A DNA stretch of 64,000 bases from Pseudovibrio sp. Tun.PSC04-5.I4. GTDB taxonomy: Bacteria; Pseudomonadota; Alphaproteobacteria; Rhizobiales; Stappiaceae. This document shows, piece after piece, positions 1 to 7,145 of this stretch. A program made the translations under genes and the position numbers. The first letter of the stretch is position 1; every line of letters begins with the position of its first letter. The DNA is taken from contig NZ_FNLB01000006.1 of NCBI RefSeq assembly GCF_900104145.1, positions 2,237,501 to 2,301,500 of the forward strand, given 5' to 3'. The notes beneath the pieces were generated by a model that made no database searches, was not told where the DNA came from, and saw nothing but the letters and a program-made list of their open reading frames with translations.

Positions 1-1025
1 CCAACCCAAACCCTAACAAATACTCAATTTGCACAGAGACGTGTATTTGCCAACTTCATCAAACACTTCACGCGCCCAGTCTAGCAAGACACTCCCTACA
101 CCCATAACAATGAGTAAATACAACCCTCTAATACATCACCAATGTCGATCCAATAACCTACCAAAACATTGAGCGGTGAGCGGTGAGCGGTGAGCGGTGA
201 GCGGTGAGCGGTGAGCGGTGAGCGGTGAGCGGTGAGCGGTGAGCGGTGAGCGGTGAGCGGTGAGCGGTGAGCCAAAAAACACGGTCCAGAATAATCCGCA
301 ACTCTCAAACAATCATTTGCATCCTAAACGCAAAGCCATGCGTGTTTTATGTCAAATCCGCGTTCTTATGTTCAGATCATAGCATAAGACGCGAAAACCG
401 TCACTACAGGCGCGCAAGCCGACAGCTAAGTTGTCCCCTCACCAATACATATCTATGCCCGCGCTCGGCCAGTCTGCTCAATACGCCTATTCCGCATTCT
501 ACTCCAAACACAACCAACCATCGGGATCATCTTACAACGAGCCAAGATCGTTAGAGCAAGCCCGCAATATCGATCAGCGCCTTTTCAGCACCTCGTTCTC
601 ACCAACAAACCTCAGCCAAAACAAACTCAGGAAGAACATTACGGGAATGGATCAAGATCAAAAACTGTTCCATCCTTTCATCGTCAGTGCAACGCCTACT
701 CAGACATCCATAGCGGCGCAAAGCCCAGCTCTTTGAAAACCGAATATCGAAAACAAATGGCCCCTCAAGGCAGAGCCCGTCTACGCAAACTCACAACACA
801 AACATAAATAAGAACAAACACAAGCAGAGGAAGAAATTACGGTAAAACAACCTGATAGGAGTCATCAGCAGATCAAAGCATAGGTATTCCGCGCCAGCAC
901 ATTCCTCAGCTAGAAAGCAAGCCAATGTTATAGATATGACATGCAACGTCCCTCATCACCGGCAAACATATTACTCAAGTAGAATTCTCCCATCATATGC
1001 TCAACGCCCCATGCGACCTGTATGC
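1..1025. other. Gene-poor, strand-asymmetric region
   Basis: I see no credible gene here. The + strand is strikingly rich in C and A and poor in G apart from the heptanucleotide repeat. Short open frames on the + strand (about 267-736) have no ribosome binding site, no recognisable motif and compositions typical of chance translation of CA-rich DNA. The stretch runs from the window edge to the start of an IS remnant, so it may be decayed accessory DNA. Confidence 0.5.
171..272. repeat. Heptanucleotide tandem repeat (GAGCGGT)n
   Basis: A perfect tandem array of the 7-bp unit GAGCGGT, about 14.5 copies over 102 bp, with no mismatch visible. Because the unit is not a multiple of three, each copy gained or lost shifts the frame of any ORF crossing it. 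Read on the minus strand it gives a repeating heptapeptide of the type AHRSPLT, but that frame has no supported start or domain. It is probably a slippage-prone simple repeat in non-coding DNA. Confidence 0.95.
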
Positions 1026-1270
1026 TGAGCTGGCTCAGGTTTCTTGGGCAAGTAGTGTAAGTGGATTTAGCTCCTGAAAGTGGCATTATGCCAAGAATAG
1101 GAGAGCCCCCCGTGAGCAGACGTCCGCGCCGAAACCATAGTCCGGCTTTTAAAAGTCCGGCTTTTAAAGCGAAAGTGGCGCTTGCTGCTATTCGCGGAGA
1201 GAAGACCTTAAATGAACTAGCTCAGGACTTTGACGTGCACGCGAACCAGATCAAACAGTGGAAAGAGCAG
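1026..1270 (+). mobile_element. IS3-family insertion sequence remnant (left end and start of orfA)
   Basis: The sequence from about 1026 resembles the left end and leader of an IS3-type element and runs into the first third of an OrfA transposase. Similarity stops abruptly after the residues IKQWKEQ near 1270. No OrfB/DDE domain and no right end are visible downstream, so only a dead fragment remains. The left boundary is estimated by eye from the TGAGCTGG sequence; no target-site duplication can be assigned. Confidence 0.6.
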
Positions 1271-1462
1271 CCCCATGCAGTAGTACCCCGGCCATTAATG
1301 GAGAAGTTTTGGCATATCTTCATGTTTGTGGAACTATTATTGAATAAGCACTCTCGCTTTAATATATTTGCGAGGCGCCCTCTCGTGAGCAACGGTGCCA
1401 ACCTTCGTTGCGCGACTCGCGAAGTTTTTAATGACTCTAAACTAGGAATGGTTTATTGTTGA
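1112..1462 (+). pseudogene. Truncated IS3-type transposase OrfA
   Basis: A GTG start opens a frame whose first ~50 residues match the helix-turn-helix region of IS3-family OrfA proteins (SRRPRRNHSPAFK, then ELAQDFDVHANQIKQWKEQ). After about residue 53 the frame continues in unrelated sequence to 1462, so the protein lacks the rest of OrfA and all of OrfB. A 15-bp direct duplication repeats SPAFK in frame inside the N-terminus. It should be inactive for transposition. An upstream in-frame codon at 1061 is less likely because the family's usual start, M/V-SRRPRR, fits the GTG. Confidence 0.7.
1139..1168 (+). repeat. 15-bp tandem duplication inside the transposase fragment
   Basis: AGTCCGGCTTTTAAA occurs twice back to back (1139-1153 and 1154-1168). 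The duplication is in frame and doubles the residues SPAFK near the N-terminus of the truncated OrfA. The family normally has one copy, so it is a small secondary mutation in the remnant. Confidence 0.9.
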
Positions 1463-1518
1463 GTTAGAAATGCATATTTTTATTGACCACACACTTCGGA
1501 AGACGCATAGCTTTAGAT

Positions 1519-1989
1519 ATGAGACTGACACAACAAACCAATTATGCCGTTCGTGCTCTCATGTATTGCGCGGCTAACCCTGGCAGACCAAGCAAGGTTG
1601 CAGAGATTGCGGCTTCGTTTTCCATGTCGGAAACGCATCTTTTCAAAATTATGAAGGTGCTTGTTGACTCTGACCTGATGAAGACTATTCGCGGGCGTAA
1701 CGGTGGTATTGTTCTGCCTCGCCCTGCTGAACAAATCAGTGTTGGACAGGTTGTTCGTGCAACGGAAGAATCCTTCCTGCTAGCAGAATGTTTTGACAGT
1801 GGCCGACAGGATTGCCCTCTGGTCAATCACTGTGGGTTCAACTCTGTTCTTCATGAAGCGCTGGAAGCATTCCTTGGTGTGCTGGACAAATGTACGATTG
1901 CGGATCTTGCAGATAATCGTGCTGGCATTCGTCATCTGTTGCAGATCGAAGATCCTCTTTTGCCAAAGAACATTGCTGCCGCTGAATAA
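1519..1989 (+). CDS. rirA: Rrf2-family iron regulator RirA
   Basis: A 156-aa Rrf2-family repressor. It has an N-terminal winged helix (MRLTQQTNYAVRALMYCA, then a recognition region with RGRNGG near 58-63) followed by C91, C99 and C105. Those three positions match the cysteines that hold the Fe-S cluster in rhizobial RirA. The family represses iron-uptake genes when iron is sufficient and binds IRO-boxes (TGA-N9-TCA). I chose the ATG that gives the conserved MRLTxQTNYAVR opening; an in-frame TTG 36 bp upstream would add 12 non-conserved residues. It faces the TonB operon, and a perfect IRO-box-like site lies before hemP, so it probably controls this island. No IRO-box was seen before rirA itself. 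Confidence 0.9.
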   Translation: MRLTQQTNYAVRALMYCAANPGRPSKVAEIAASFSMSETHLFKIMKVLVDSDLMKTIRGRNGGIVLPRPAEQISVGQVVRATEESFLLAECFDSGRQDCPLVNHCGFNSVLHEALEAFLGVLDKCTIADLADNRAGIRHLLQIEDPLLPKNIAAAE

Positions 1990-2015
1990 GCCGGGGGTGA
2001 TATGTGAGATGATCA

Positions 2016-2041
2016 GGCAGCGGCTATTCGCTGCCTTTTTT
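2016..2041 (+). terminator. Rho-independent terminator after rirA
   Basis: A 7-bp stem GGCAGCG/CGCTGCC with a 6-nt loop is followed by six T residues. It lies 26 bp after the rirA stop and abuts the stop codon of the convergent tonB gene, so it separates the two transcripts. The T tract serves the + strand only. Confidence 0.9.
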
Positions 2042-2042
2042 G

Positions 2043-3269
2043 TTATTTGACGCGGAAAACTATTGGCGCCGTTCTGCTTATCGAGTTTTTTCTCATAGAC
2101 GGAGGAAATGCGGGGAACGGAGAAGCGGCTCTCACAGCCTTCAAAGCAGCCTGATCTAGCTTTTTGTTTCCGCTGGAGCGCGAGACCGTCGCCGCTGTCA
2201 CAGTCCCACTTCGCTGGACAGTGAACGTCACGCGGACAGTGCCCGTTTTCTTGCGCTTTTTTTCCCGCTTAGGATATTTACGTTCCGCTGCTCTTTGCAG
2301 CTTCCTTTGAACACTGCCCCAATAATTATCCTTTGCCGCATTGCCTGCGCCATCACCTGAGCCGGCGACATTATTTCCGCTCTTAGCTGTTTTTGTGCCT
2401 TTGCGGGTAACGTCGGACCCTCTTTTCTGATTGAACTGCGCATTGCCTGCACGTTGTGGTGGCTTTTTCTGCTTTTTTGGCTTTGCTTTGTTTGGTTGCT
2501 TTGGTCTCGGCGGCGCGGCGCGCGGTATTGGAACAGTCACAGCAGCGACGTTGGTTTCTACCGGCTTCGCTTCCAGTTCTTTTGTTTCTTCAACTCGCGT
2601 TGCTGTCTCAGCTTCAACAGGCTTCACTTCTTTCAGCTCAACAGGTGTCTCAAGCTCTTTAGGTTGAAGAGGTTTTGCTGCTTCCGGCTGAACGGATTCA
2701 GCTTTCTCCCTCGCTTTAATTTTCAAATCAGCTTGAGTTGACTGTGCCTGTGTCAGCTCGACAGGCTTAAGAGCATCAATCTCGCTGGAGGCCGTCACTT
2801 CCCTTACAGAAATTGGAGTAGCGGGCACGGCTTCTTCGTTAGGCTTAACTTCGGAAATTTCAGTTTTCTGCGTGATACCTTCAATTTGCGGCACGATAAC
2901 CGGCGCAACCGTTTGAGGTATTAGCTGTACAATGCGTTTGGCTGGAGTGATGACGGGTTCAACAACCTCAACCGGTTTTACAGGCGTTATCTCCCGTGGT
3001 TCCTGAGTGACTTCTTTTTGTTCAATCTCGCGCGGTTTGATTTCCTTCGGCTGCTCTTGCTCGATTGGTTCTATAACCTCACGCGACCCAGCAATCAGGT
3101 CTTCAATGGACCCCACAACAGATACGGAAGTTGATTGGCTTGAGGCGATTTGAACTTCAGGAGTGCGGGTGTAGAACCATGCAAAGCCGGCAGCATGAAC
3201 ACTGACAGAGATAAGCAGGGCGGCGGTTAGGGCTGAGCCACCTAATTTTCCAGATCCATTCCGCTTCAT
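2043..3269 (-). CDS. tonB: TonB energy transducer
   Basis: A 408-aa TonB. There is an N-terminal membrane anchor at ~10-32 with the conserved SxxxH arrangement (SVSVHAAG, His ~26), then a very long periplasmic stretch rich in Pro, Glu, Lys and Val (~50-280). The C-terminal TonB domain (~325-408) has a YPKR motif, a GTVRVTFTV strand, SSGNKKLDQAAL and PFPAFPP. TonB passes proton-motive energy from ExbB/ExbD to outer-membrane iron or heme receptors. The linker is longer than in enteric TonB (about 240 aa total there). The start overlaps the upstream exbD stop by 4 bp, so it is translationally coupled and last in the operon. No TonB-dependent receptor gene is in the window. Confidence 0.9.
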   Translation of the reverse strand: MKRNGSGKLGGSALTAALLISVSVHAAGFAWFYTRTPEVQIASSQSTSVSVVGSIEDLIAGSREVIEPIEQEQPKEIKPREIEQKEVTQEPREITPVKPVEVVEPVITPAKRIVQLIPQTVAPVIVPQIEGITQKTEISEVKPNEEAVPATPISVREVTASSEIDALKPVELTQAQSTQADLKIKAREKAESVQPEAAKPLQPKELETPVELKEVKPVEAETATRVEETKELEAKPVETNVAAVTVPIPRAAPPRPKQPNKAKPKKQKKPPQRAGNAQFNQKRGSDVTRKGTKTAKSGNNVAGSGDGAGNAAKDNYWGSVQRKLQRAAERKYPKREKKRKKTGTVRVTFTVQRSGTVTAATVSRSSGNKKLDQAALKAVRAASPFPAFPPSMRKNSISRTAPIVFRVK

Positions 3270-3652
3270 TTTGAAGCCCTGACGGTTACGAGCGTGATCT
3301 CTGCAAAACCCTGCTTTTTGAGAGCAGCTAGTGTTCTTGCTAGAGTCTGGCCGGACAAGGCTTTGTCAGCTACAACCATCAACGGACTACTTTCAGATCC
3401 AATTGGAACCAAATCAGCAACGTCTACGGGCTGATCATTTTGTAATATGCTGCCGTCAGCAGCCATGATCAGCGCTCCTGCGATGAGCTCCCGGCTGGTT
3501 TGTTCGCGCGTCTCCGCGGGTTTGACGTTTTTGGCATCATCCCGATCAATTGACCCCGCGAAGAGAAAAAAGATCAGCATGAGAAACACGATGTTGATCA
3601 ACGGGATCGTGTTCTCCAGGGCTCTCTTCTGCGGTTTTGTCTGTAGACGCAT
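3266..3652 (-). CDS. ExbD-family protein with Asn in place of the proton-carrying Asp
   Basis: A 128-aa ExbD/TolR-family subunit with a short cytoplasmic start, one membrane helix (~15-35) and a periplasmic domain. In ExbD the helix carries an invariant Asp (Asp25 in E. coli) that conducts protons. Here the helix reads PLINIVFLMLIFF, with Asn20 exactly where the neighbouring paralogue has Asp20. The rest of the fold looks normal, including the C-terminal ITLVTVRA strand. It lies between the canonical exbD and tonB. The likely meaning is that it pairs with the Asp-bearing paralogue as a structural, non-conducting half of an asymmetric ExbD dimer; that is inference. Confidence 0.85.
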   Translation of the reverse strand: MRLQTKPQKRALENTIPLINIVFLMLIFFLFAGSIDRDDAKNVKPAETREQTSRELIAGALIMAADGSILQNDQPVDVADLVPIGSESSPLMVVADKALSGQTLARTLAALKKQGFAEITLVTVRASK

Positions 3653-3683
3653 TTCAAATTCTTCTTTTGGCGAAGTTACTTAA

Positions 3684-4067
3684 TTAATTGCCGACGAGGG
3701 TTGCGGACCAACCTGCTGTTTTTAACATTTCCAGCGCGGTTACCACATCCTGAACCGTAGACTCTTTCGCAGCTAAAATCGCGATGGGCCGGCCCTGCTC
3801 AATTCCTGCTTCTTTTAGAGATTGCAGCAGGAGTTCAGCCTGCAATGCATCTCCATTGAGTGTCAGCTTTCCTTCTGCAAAAATACGCAGGAGCACAGGC
3901 GCCTCTTTCATTTGCCCTGCGCCCTCTTTCCCAGTTCCAACATCCAAACGCTGGTAAACTGAAAATGTAGATGCCAGCATAAAGAACATCAGCAATAGGA
4001 AAATCACATCAATCAAGGATGTGAGGCCGGGTGCTCGGCTGCGCTTGGGAGCAGCACTAAGGCGCAT
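3684..4067 (-). CDS. exbD: Biopolymer transport protein ExbD
   Basis: A 127-aa ExbD with the canonical helix SLIDVIFLLLMFFML carrying Asp20, followed by a periplasmic domain. It forms the proton channel with ExbB and energises TonB. I chose the ATG 11 bp before the end of exbB (overlapping frames); a longer frame upstream lies entirely within exbB and has no ExbD similarity. It is followed 31 bp later by a second ExbD paralogue that lacks this Asp. Confidence 0.9.
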   Translation of the reverse strand: MRLSAAPKRSRAPGLTSLIDVIFLLLMFFMLASTFSVYQRLDVGTGKEGAGQMKEAPVLLRIFAEGKLTLNGDALQAELLLQSLKEAGIEQGRPIAILAAKESTVQDVVTALEMLKTAGWSATLVGN

Positions 4068-4791
4068 CGTGGACAACCTCGAAGCGTGCCATTTCTCTGG
4101 ATGTCGCTTTTTCGTCCGTCTGAGCCACAACAGACGTGATTGCGCCAGTAAACAGCTCAGTGACGATCCGTTCCATTGCACCCTGCTCGCGTTCGATGCG
4201 GCCCTCAAATAATGACAGCATTACAGATGCTGGAATTGCGACTGCCAAGCCTACGGCTGTCGTGAGCAGTGCAACCCAGATGCCTCCGGCGAGCATTGAT
4301 GGGTCAACCTGAGATCCCGCATCAGCCATCGCCTGAAATGCGCCAATCATACCAATCACAGTGCCAAACAGACCGAGCAAAGGTGCGATTTGAGCGATCA
4401 TATCCAACGGGCGCAAATAGCTGCGAAGATCACCTAAATGCGTGAAGCAAACGCGCTCGACATCCTCGCGGATTTTTTCTTCTGGCACCTGAGGCTTCAT
4501 GAGACCGCGCATGGCATGGGCAAGCACATCAGAAACCGGAGAGCGGTCCGTTACGACCAGATGATAGGCTTGGTCTCGTTTACCGACGCGCCAAAATGCG
4601 ACAGCTTGCTGAGCTTTGCGATGCCGGCCAACACCAGCAACACCAAACTGCCAGAGTTTTGCAAAGACTATCGTCAAAGCCAGCACACTTACAGCCAGCA
4701 GTAGGCCGACAACAATACCGCCTTTTTCGAGAAGGCCCATAAAAGGACTGAGGGCGGATGTCAGGCCTAAAGTTTCGATCATTGCGTTCAT
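4057..4791 (-). CDS. exbB: MotA/TolQ/ExbB proton channel protein ExbB
   Basis: A 244-aa ExbB/TolQ-family inner-membrane protein. It has a first helix at ~25-47, a cytoplasmic loop, and two helices in the conserved C-terminal half (IAQIAPLLGLFGTVIGMIGAF and ALLTTAVGLAVAIP). The last two form the channel wall around ExbD. It harvests proton-motive force for TonB. Two ATGs lie within the first four codons, so the exact start is uncertain by 9 bp. Its gene overlaps the following exbD and lies 47 bp after the small secreted-protein gene, consistent with one operon. Confidence 0.92.
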   Translation of the reverse strand: MNAMIETLGLTSALSPFMGLLEKGGIVVGLLLAVSVLALTIVFAKLWQFGVAGVGRHRKAQQAVAFWRVGKRDQAYHLVVTDRSPVSDVLAHAMRGLMKPQVPEEKIREDVERVCFTHLGDLRSYLRPLDMIAQIAPLLGLFGTVIGMIGAFQAMADAGSQVDPSMLAGGIWVALLTTAVGLAVAIPASVMLSLFEGRIEREQGAMERIVTELFTGAITSVVAQTDEKATSREMARFEVVHDAP

Positions 4792-4838
4792 TTCTGGCGG
4801 TCTCGCAGCTCTCTATCAAATCTGGATAATGAGGAAAT

Positions 4839-5282
4839 TTACATGGTTAGTTCTATTGCAGCACGGGAGGACACATGCAATGCGTCCAAACAGCTGGATG
4901 GAGACACCGCAGCCGACCCCTCACATTGAGACACATCGTTGATCAGCAGTGACGAGATTTGGTTACACTCGCTTGATGGAAGATCGTATTGCTGAACACG
5001 GGTTTTACCAGTGGGAAGACGACCCGTCTTCATGCTCAGAAAGTCGGAGATTCCACCAGTGCTGTCAAACACTACCAAATCCAGTGAAAGCTGGCTGATC
5101 TCGTCGTTGAGGTGATTTCTGACCAGTAAGCTGACCCGACACCCTGCATTAATGGTTTCGGCCTTGTTCAGTTGAAGCGCTATGACTGGCTCTTTTGCGC
5201 CTTCAGTGGATTGCGCGAAGCCTGTTTGCGTTATCCACAACGGAAGAACCGCGAGTAAAAGTATCTTAGCCAGCTTGTTCAT
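4839..5282 (-). CDS. Small secreted cysteine-containing protein of the TonB operon
   Basis: A 147-aa protein with a clear Sec signal peptide (MNKLAKILLLAVLPLW..., cleavage likely after GFA near 23). The mature part carries four cysteines (C48, C106, C120, C131) that could form two disulfides, and a beta-rich pattern (CRVSLLVRN, LSLDLVVFD). I recall similar small proteins beside exbB in related alphaproteobacteria, sometimes labelled Tat signal domain proteins, but I cannot assign a function. First gene of the exbB-exbD-exbD-tonB operon, so a periplasmic accessory role in TonB energisation is plausible. Confidence 0.8.
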   Translation of the reverse strand: MNKLAKILLLAVLPLWITQTGFAQSTEGAKEPVIALQLNKAETINAGCRVSLLVRNHLNDEISQLSLDLVVFDSTGGISDFLSMKTGRLPTGKTRVQQYDLPSSECNQISSLLINDVSQCEGSAAVSPSSCLDALHVSSRAAIELTM

Positions 5283-5308
5283 GGGGCCCCAACATATAAA
5301 ATAAATAT

Positions 5309-5324
5309 ATTTGCAAATGCAAAT
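5309..5324. promoter_or_regulatory. Candidate Fur/Mur-type operator upstream of the exbB operon
   Basis: A perfect inverted repeat ATTTGC-N4-GCAAAT lies 26 bp before the start of the secreted-protein gene, within AT-rich promoter-like DNA. TTGCA/TGCAA half-sites resemble Fur/Mur boxes of alphaproteobacteria. The position would allow it to control the TonB operon. The protein that binds it is inferred. Confidence 0.45.
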
Positions 5325-5477
5325 CAGTCGCAGATATCAAGGATATCGTGGGCTGGCTGACTGTTGAGGGAGAGCATAACAGCTGGCTTGCGCACCGATA
5401 CATACCCTACTCAAGGACGGTTTGCGAGAGGACGCGACTCCAGCAATTTTTGAGTAGGCATTGCACTTGTAATAAAA

Positions 5478-5496
5478 CTTGAATATGAAAGTCAAG
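5478..5496. promoter_or_regulatory. Candidate IRO-box (RirA operator) upstream of hemP
   Basis: CTTGA-N9-TCAAG contains the exact IRO-box core TGA-N9-TCA used by RirA, with arms extended to five perfectly paired bases. It lies about 90 bp before the hemP start in the divergent region shared with the TonB operon, and a rirA gene is 3.5 kb away. The match is to a published consensus as I remember it. Confidence 0.65.
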
Positions 5497-5588
5497 AATT
5501 AAACACGCTAGATGAAATAGTAATAATGTGAGTATCGCGACCATGCACTGTAACGCTTATCGGGGAAAGACAGGGACGGATGTATGCC

Positions 5589-5747
5589 ATGGATAAATCT
5601 CAAGAATGCATTGAAAATCAATCACATGAGAAGATGGTTGATAGCAAGGACCTGTTTGGTCAGGAACGGGAGATCACGATCTCACACCGTGAGAATCTCT
5701 ACCGACTTTCTATCACAAAGCTTGGAAAACTGATTCTTACTAAGTAA
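5589..5747 (+). CDS. hemP: Hemin uptake protein HemP
   Basis: A 52-aa protein whose second half, ITISHRENLYRLSITKLGKL followed by ILTK, matches the HemP family signature (I-x-H-x-G/E-x-x-YxLRxT-x-x-GKLILTK). HemP is a short protein found with heme-uptake genes, and in some proteobacteria it acts as a regulator needed for expression of heme receptors. The ATG was chosen because it puts this motif in frame; a second ATG 5 bp upstream is in another frame. It is divergent from the TonB operon and preceded by a candidate IRO-box. No other heme-uptake gene follows: the next gene is the convergent livK. Confidence 0.85.
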   Translation: MDKSQECIENQSHEKMVDSKDLFGQEREITISHRENLYRLSITKLGKLILTK

Positions 5748-5808
5748 TTATGGAAAGCTCAGGCTTCAACTGCATTTGCTCGACAAACCAGCATTCCAAA
5801 CGAAAACG

Positions 5809-5830
5809 GCCGGCCCCATATGAGGCCGGC
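5809..5830. terminator. Bidirectional terminator between hemP and livK
   Basis: A 7-bp GC-rich stem GCCGGCC/GGCCGGC with an 8-nt loop lies between convergent hemP and livK. Short T runs occur on both sides (CTTTT rightward, GTTTTCG leftward), so it could stop both transcripts. Confidence 0.7.
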
Positions 5831-5859
5831 ACGCTTTTGGTTCGCTTCAAAGATTGAAC

Positions 5860-7059
5860 TTAGTTCAAGTCCTGCTGCATTACGAACGCATCACCATCAA
5901 CCTTAAACAGGCCATAAGATCCTGGTACGTCGCCAGCATTGTCAAAGTTCAGGTCGCCAGAAGCGCCCTTGTAGTCGATGTCTTTGCCAGCTGCGATCAG
6001 CTCAACAGCCTTTTTCCATTCGCCTGGACGAACAGCTTCGCCCTGACCGTTGGAAACAGCAGCCATCGATGTGGAAACCTTGGTGGAAACACCACCAGAT
6101 TTTTCCAGTGCCAACGCCATCAGGAATGCCGCGTCGTAAGAGCTTGTCACGAAGATTGCGTCTGGGTTACCGCCAACGCTAATGTAGGCTTCGTTGAACA
6201 GCTCAAGGCTATCTGACTTTTCACCAACGGGAGAAGACGCAATAAAGTTGGTGAGGTTTTCTGCACCAAGCTCACGAATGAGCGCATCAGACTTCATGCC
6301 ATCGCCGCCAACGAAGTTGGTGAAGAAGCCATTTTCCAGAGCCTGACGAAGGATGGTAAGGCCAGTGCCGTCACCGTAATCGAAGATCACCAAAGTATCT
6401 GCGCCACCACGAGCCAATTCAGCAAGGTTGGAGCGGTAAGACGCTTTGCCTTCTTCGTGTGCAGCGTAACCAGCGATTTCGCCGCCGTTTGCTTCAAACT
6501 CAACTTTGAACGCATTGGAAAGACCGCTGCCGTAATCATTGTTGAGGTAGGCGACAGCGACTTTTTTGGTGCCGAGGTTCAGCAAAGTGCGAGCAAGAGA
6601 ACGCCCCTGAAAGTCATCTGATGGCACAGTACGGAACACTTGGCCCTTGTCTTCAAGACCAGTGATTTCCGGAGATGTGCCTGACGGTGTGATCAGGGTG
6701 ATCCCAGCAGGAACAGTTACTGAGTTTGCAACAGCCAGAACAGATCCAGAGCAATGCGGGCCAACAAGACCAGCAACCTGTTCGATGTTCACCAGCTTGG
6801 TCGCGGCATCAACGCCGTTCTGCGGGTTACAAGCACTGTCGCCAACAACTGGCTTGATTTTCTGGCCACCCAGAATACCGCCCTGCTCGTTCACCTGCTG
6901 GAATGCCAGCTGAGCTGCTTCCAACATTGGTGGTGCCATAGCCGCAATCGGGCCAGAAATACCACCAAGAAGACCAATTTTCACGTCTGCCTGAACAGCC
7001 TGTGCTGTCAATGCAGTTGCGCCGAACAAGCTCGCTGCCAATGCGATTTTCTTAAGCAT
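5860..7059 (-). CDS. livK: Branched-chain amino acid ABC transporter, periplasmic binding protein
   Basis: A 399-aa type-I periplasmic binding protein of the LivJ/LivK (Peripla_BP_6) family. It has a signal peptide (MLKKIALAASLFGATALTAQ, cleavage near AVQA) and then the first lobe DVKIGLLGGISGPIAA. Ligand-site landmarks include HCSGSVLAVAN and TPSGTSPEITG. The start was placed at the ATG preceded by GAGGTGAAC; an in-frame codon 36 bp upstream adds non-signal residues. Last gene of the livG-F-H-M-K operon. Substrate cannot be read from sequence; with kynU-kynA next to the operon, aromatic amino acids are possible as well as Leu/Ile/Val. Confidence 0.9.
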   Translation of the reverse strand: MLKKIALAASLFGATALTAQAVQADVKIGLLGGISGPIAAMAPPMLEAAQLAFQQVNEQGGILGGQKIKPVVGDSACNPQNGVDAATKLVNIEQVAGLVGPHCSGSVLAVANSVTVPAGITLITPSGTSPEITGLEDKGQVFRTVPSDDFQGRSLARTLLNLGTKKVAVAYLNNDYGSGLSNAFKVEFEANGGEIAGYAAHEEGKASYRSNLAELARGGADTLVIFDYGDGTGLTILRQALENGFFTNFVGGDGMKSDALIRELGAENLTNFIASSPVGEKSDSLELFNEAYISVGGNPDAIFVTSSYDAAFLMALALEKSGGVSTKVSTSMAAVSNGQGEAVRPGEWKKAVELIAAGKDIDYKGASGDLNFDNAGDVPGSYGLFKVDGDAFVMQQDLN

Positions 7060-7145
7060 CAGTTCACCTCCAAAGAACCCTGTTTCATATGACATCCGTA
7101 TCGGACCAGGGCTGTAAAATTGATTTTCATTCGAGTGCTTGGGGG

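Larger units (their letters stand above)
5283..5588. other. Divergent control region between the TonB operon and hemP
   Basis: A 306-bp non-coding region that must hold promoters for both the leftward exbB-tonB operon and rightward hemP. It contains the two candidate iron operators listed separately and AT-rich blocks near each gene. No additional ORF of interest was seen. Confidence 0.6.

Noticed and set aside
171..272. Possible CRISPR array
   Set aside because: The unit is a contiguous 7-bp tandem repeat with no spacers, and no cas gene is nearby.
96..308. Minus-strand frame encoding a repeated AHRSPLT heptapeptide
   Set aside because: It is simply the translation of the 7-bp repeat; no ribosome site, no domain, and flanking residues look random.
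267..736. Two overlapping + strand ORFs
   Set aside because: Ser/Pro/Thr/Asn-rich translations expected from CA-rich DNA, no ribosome site, mutually overlapping.
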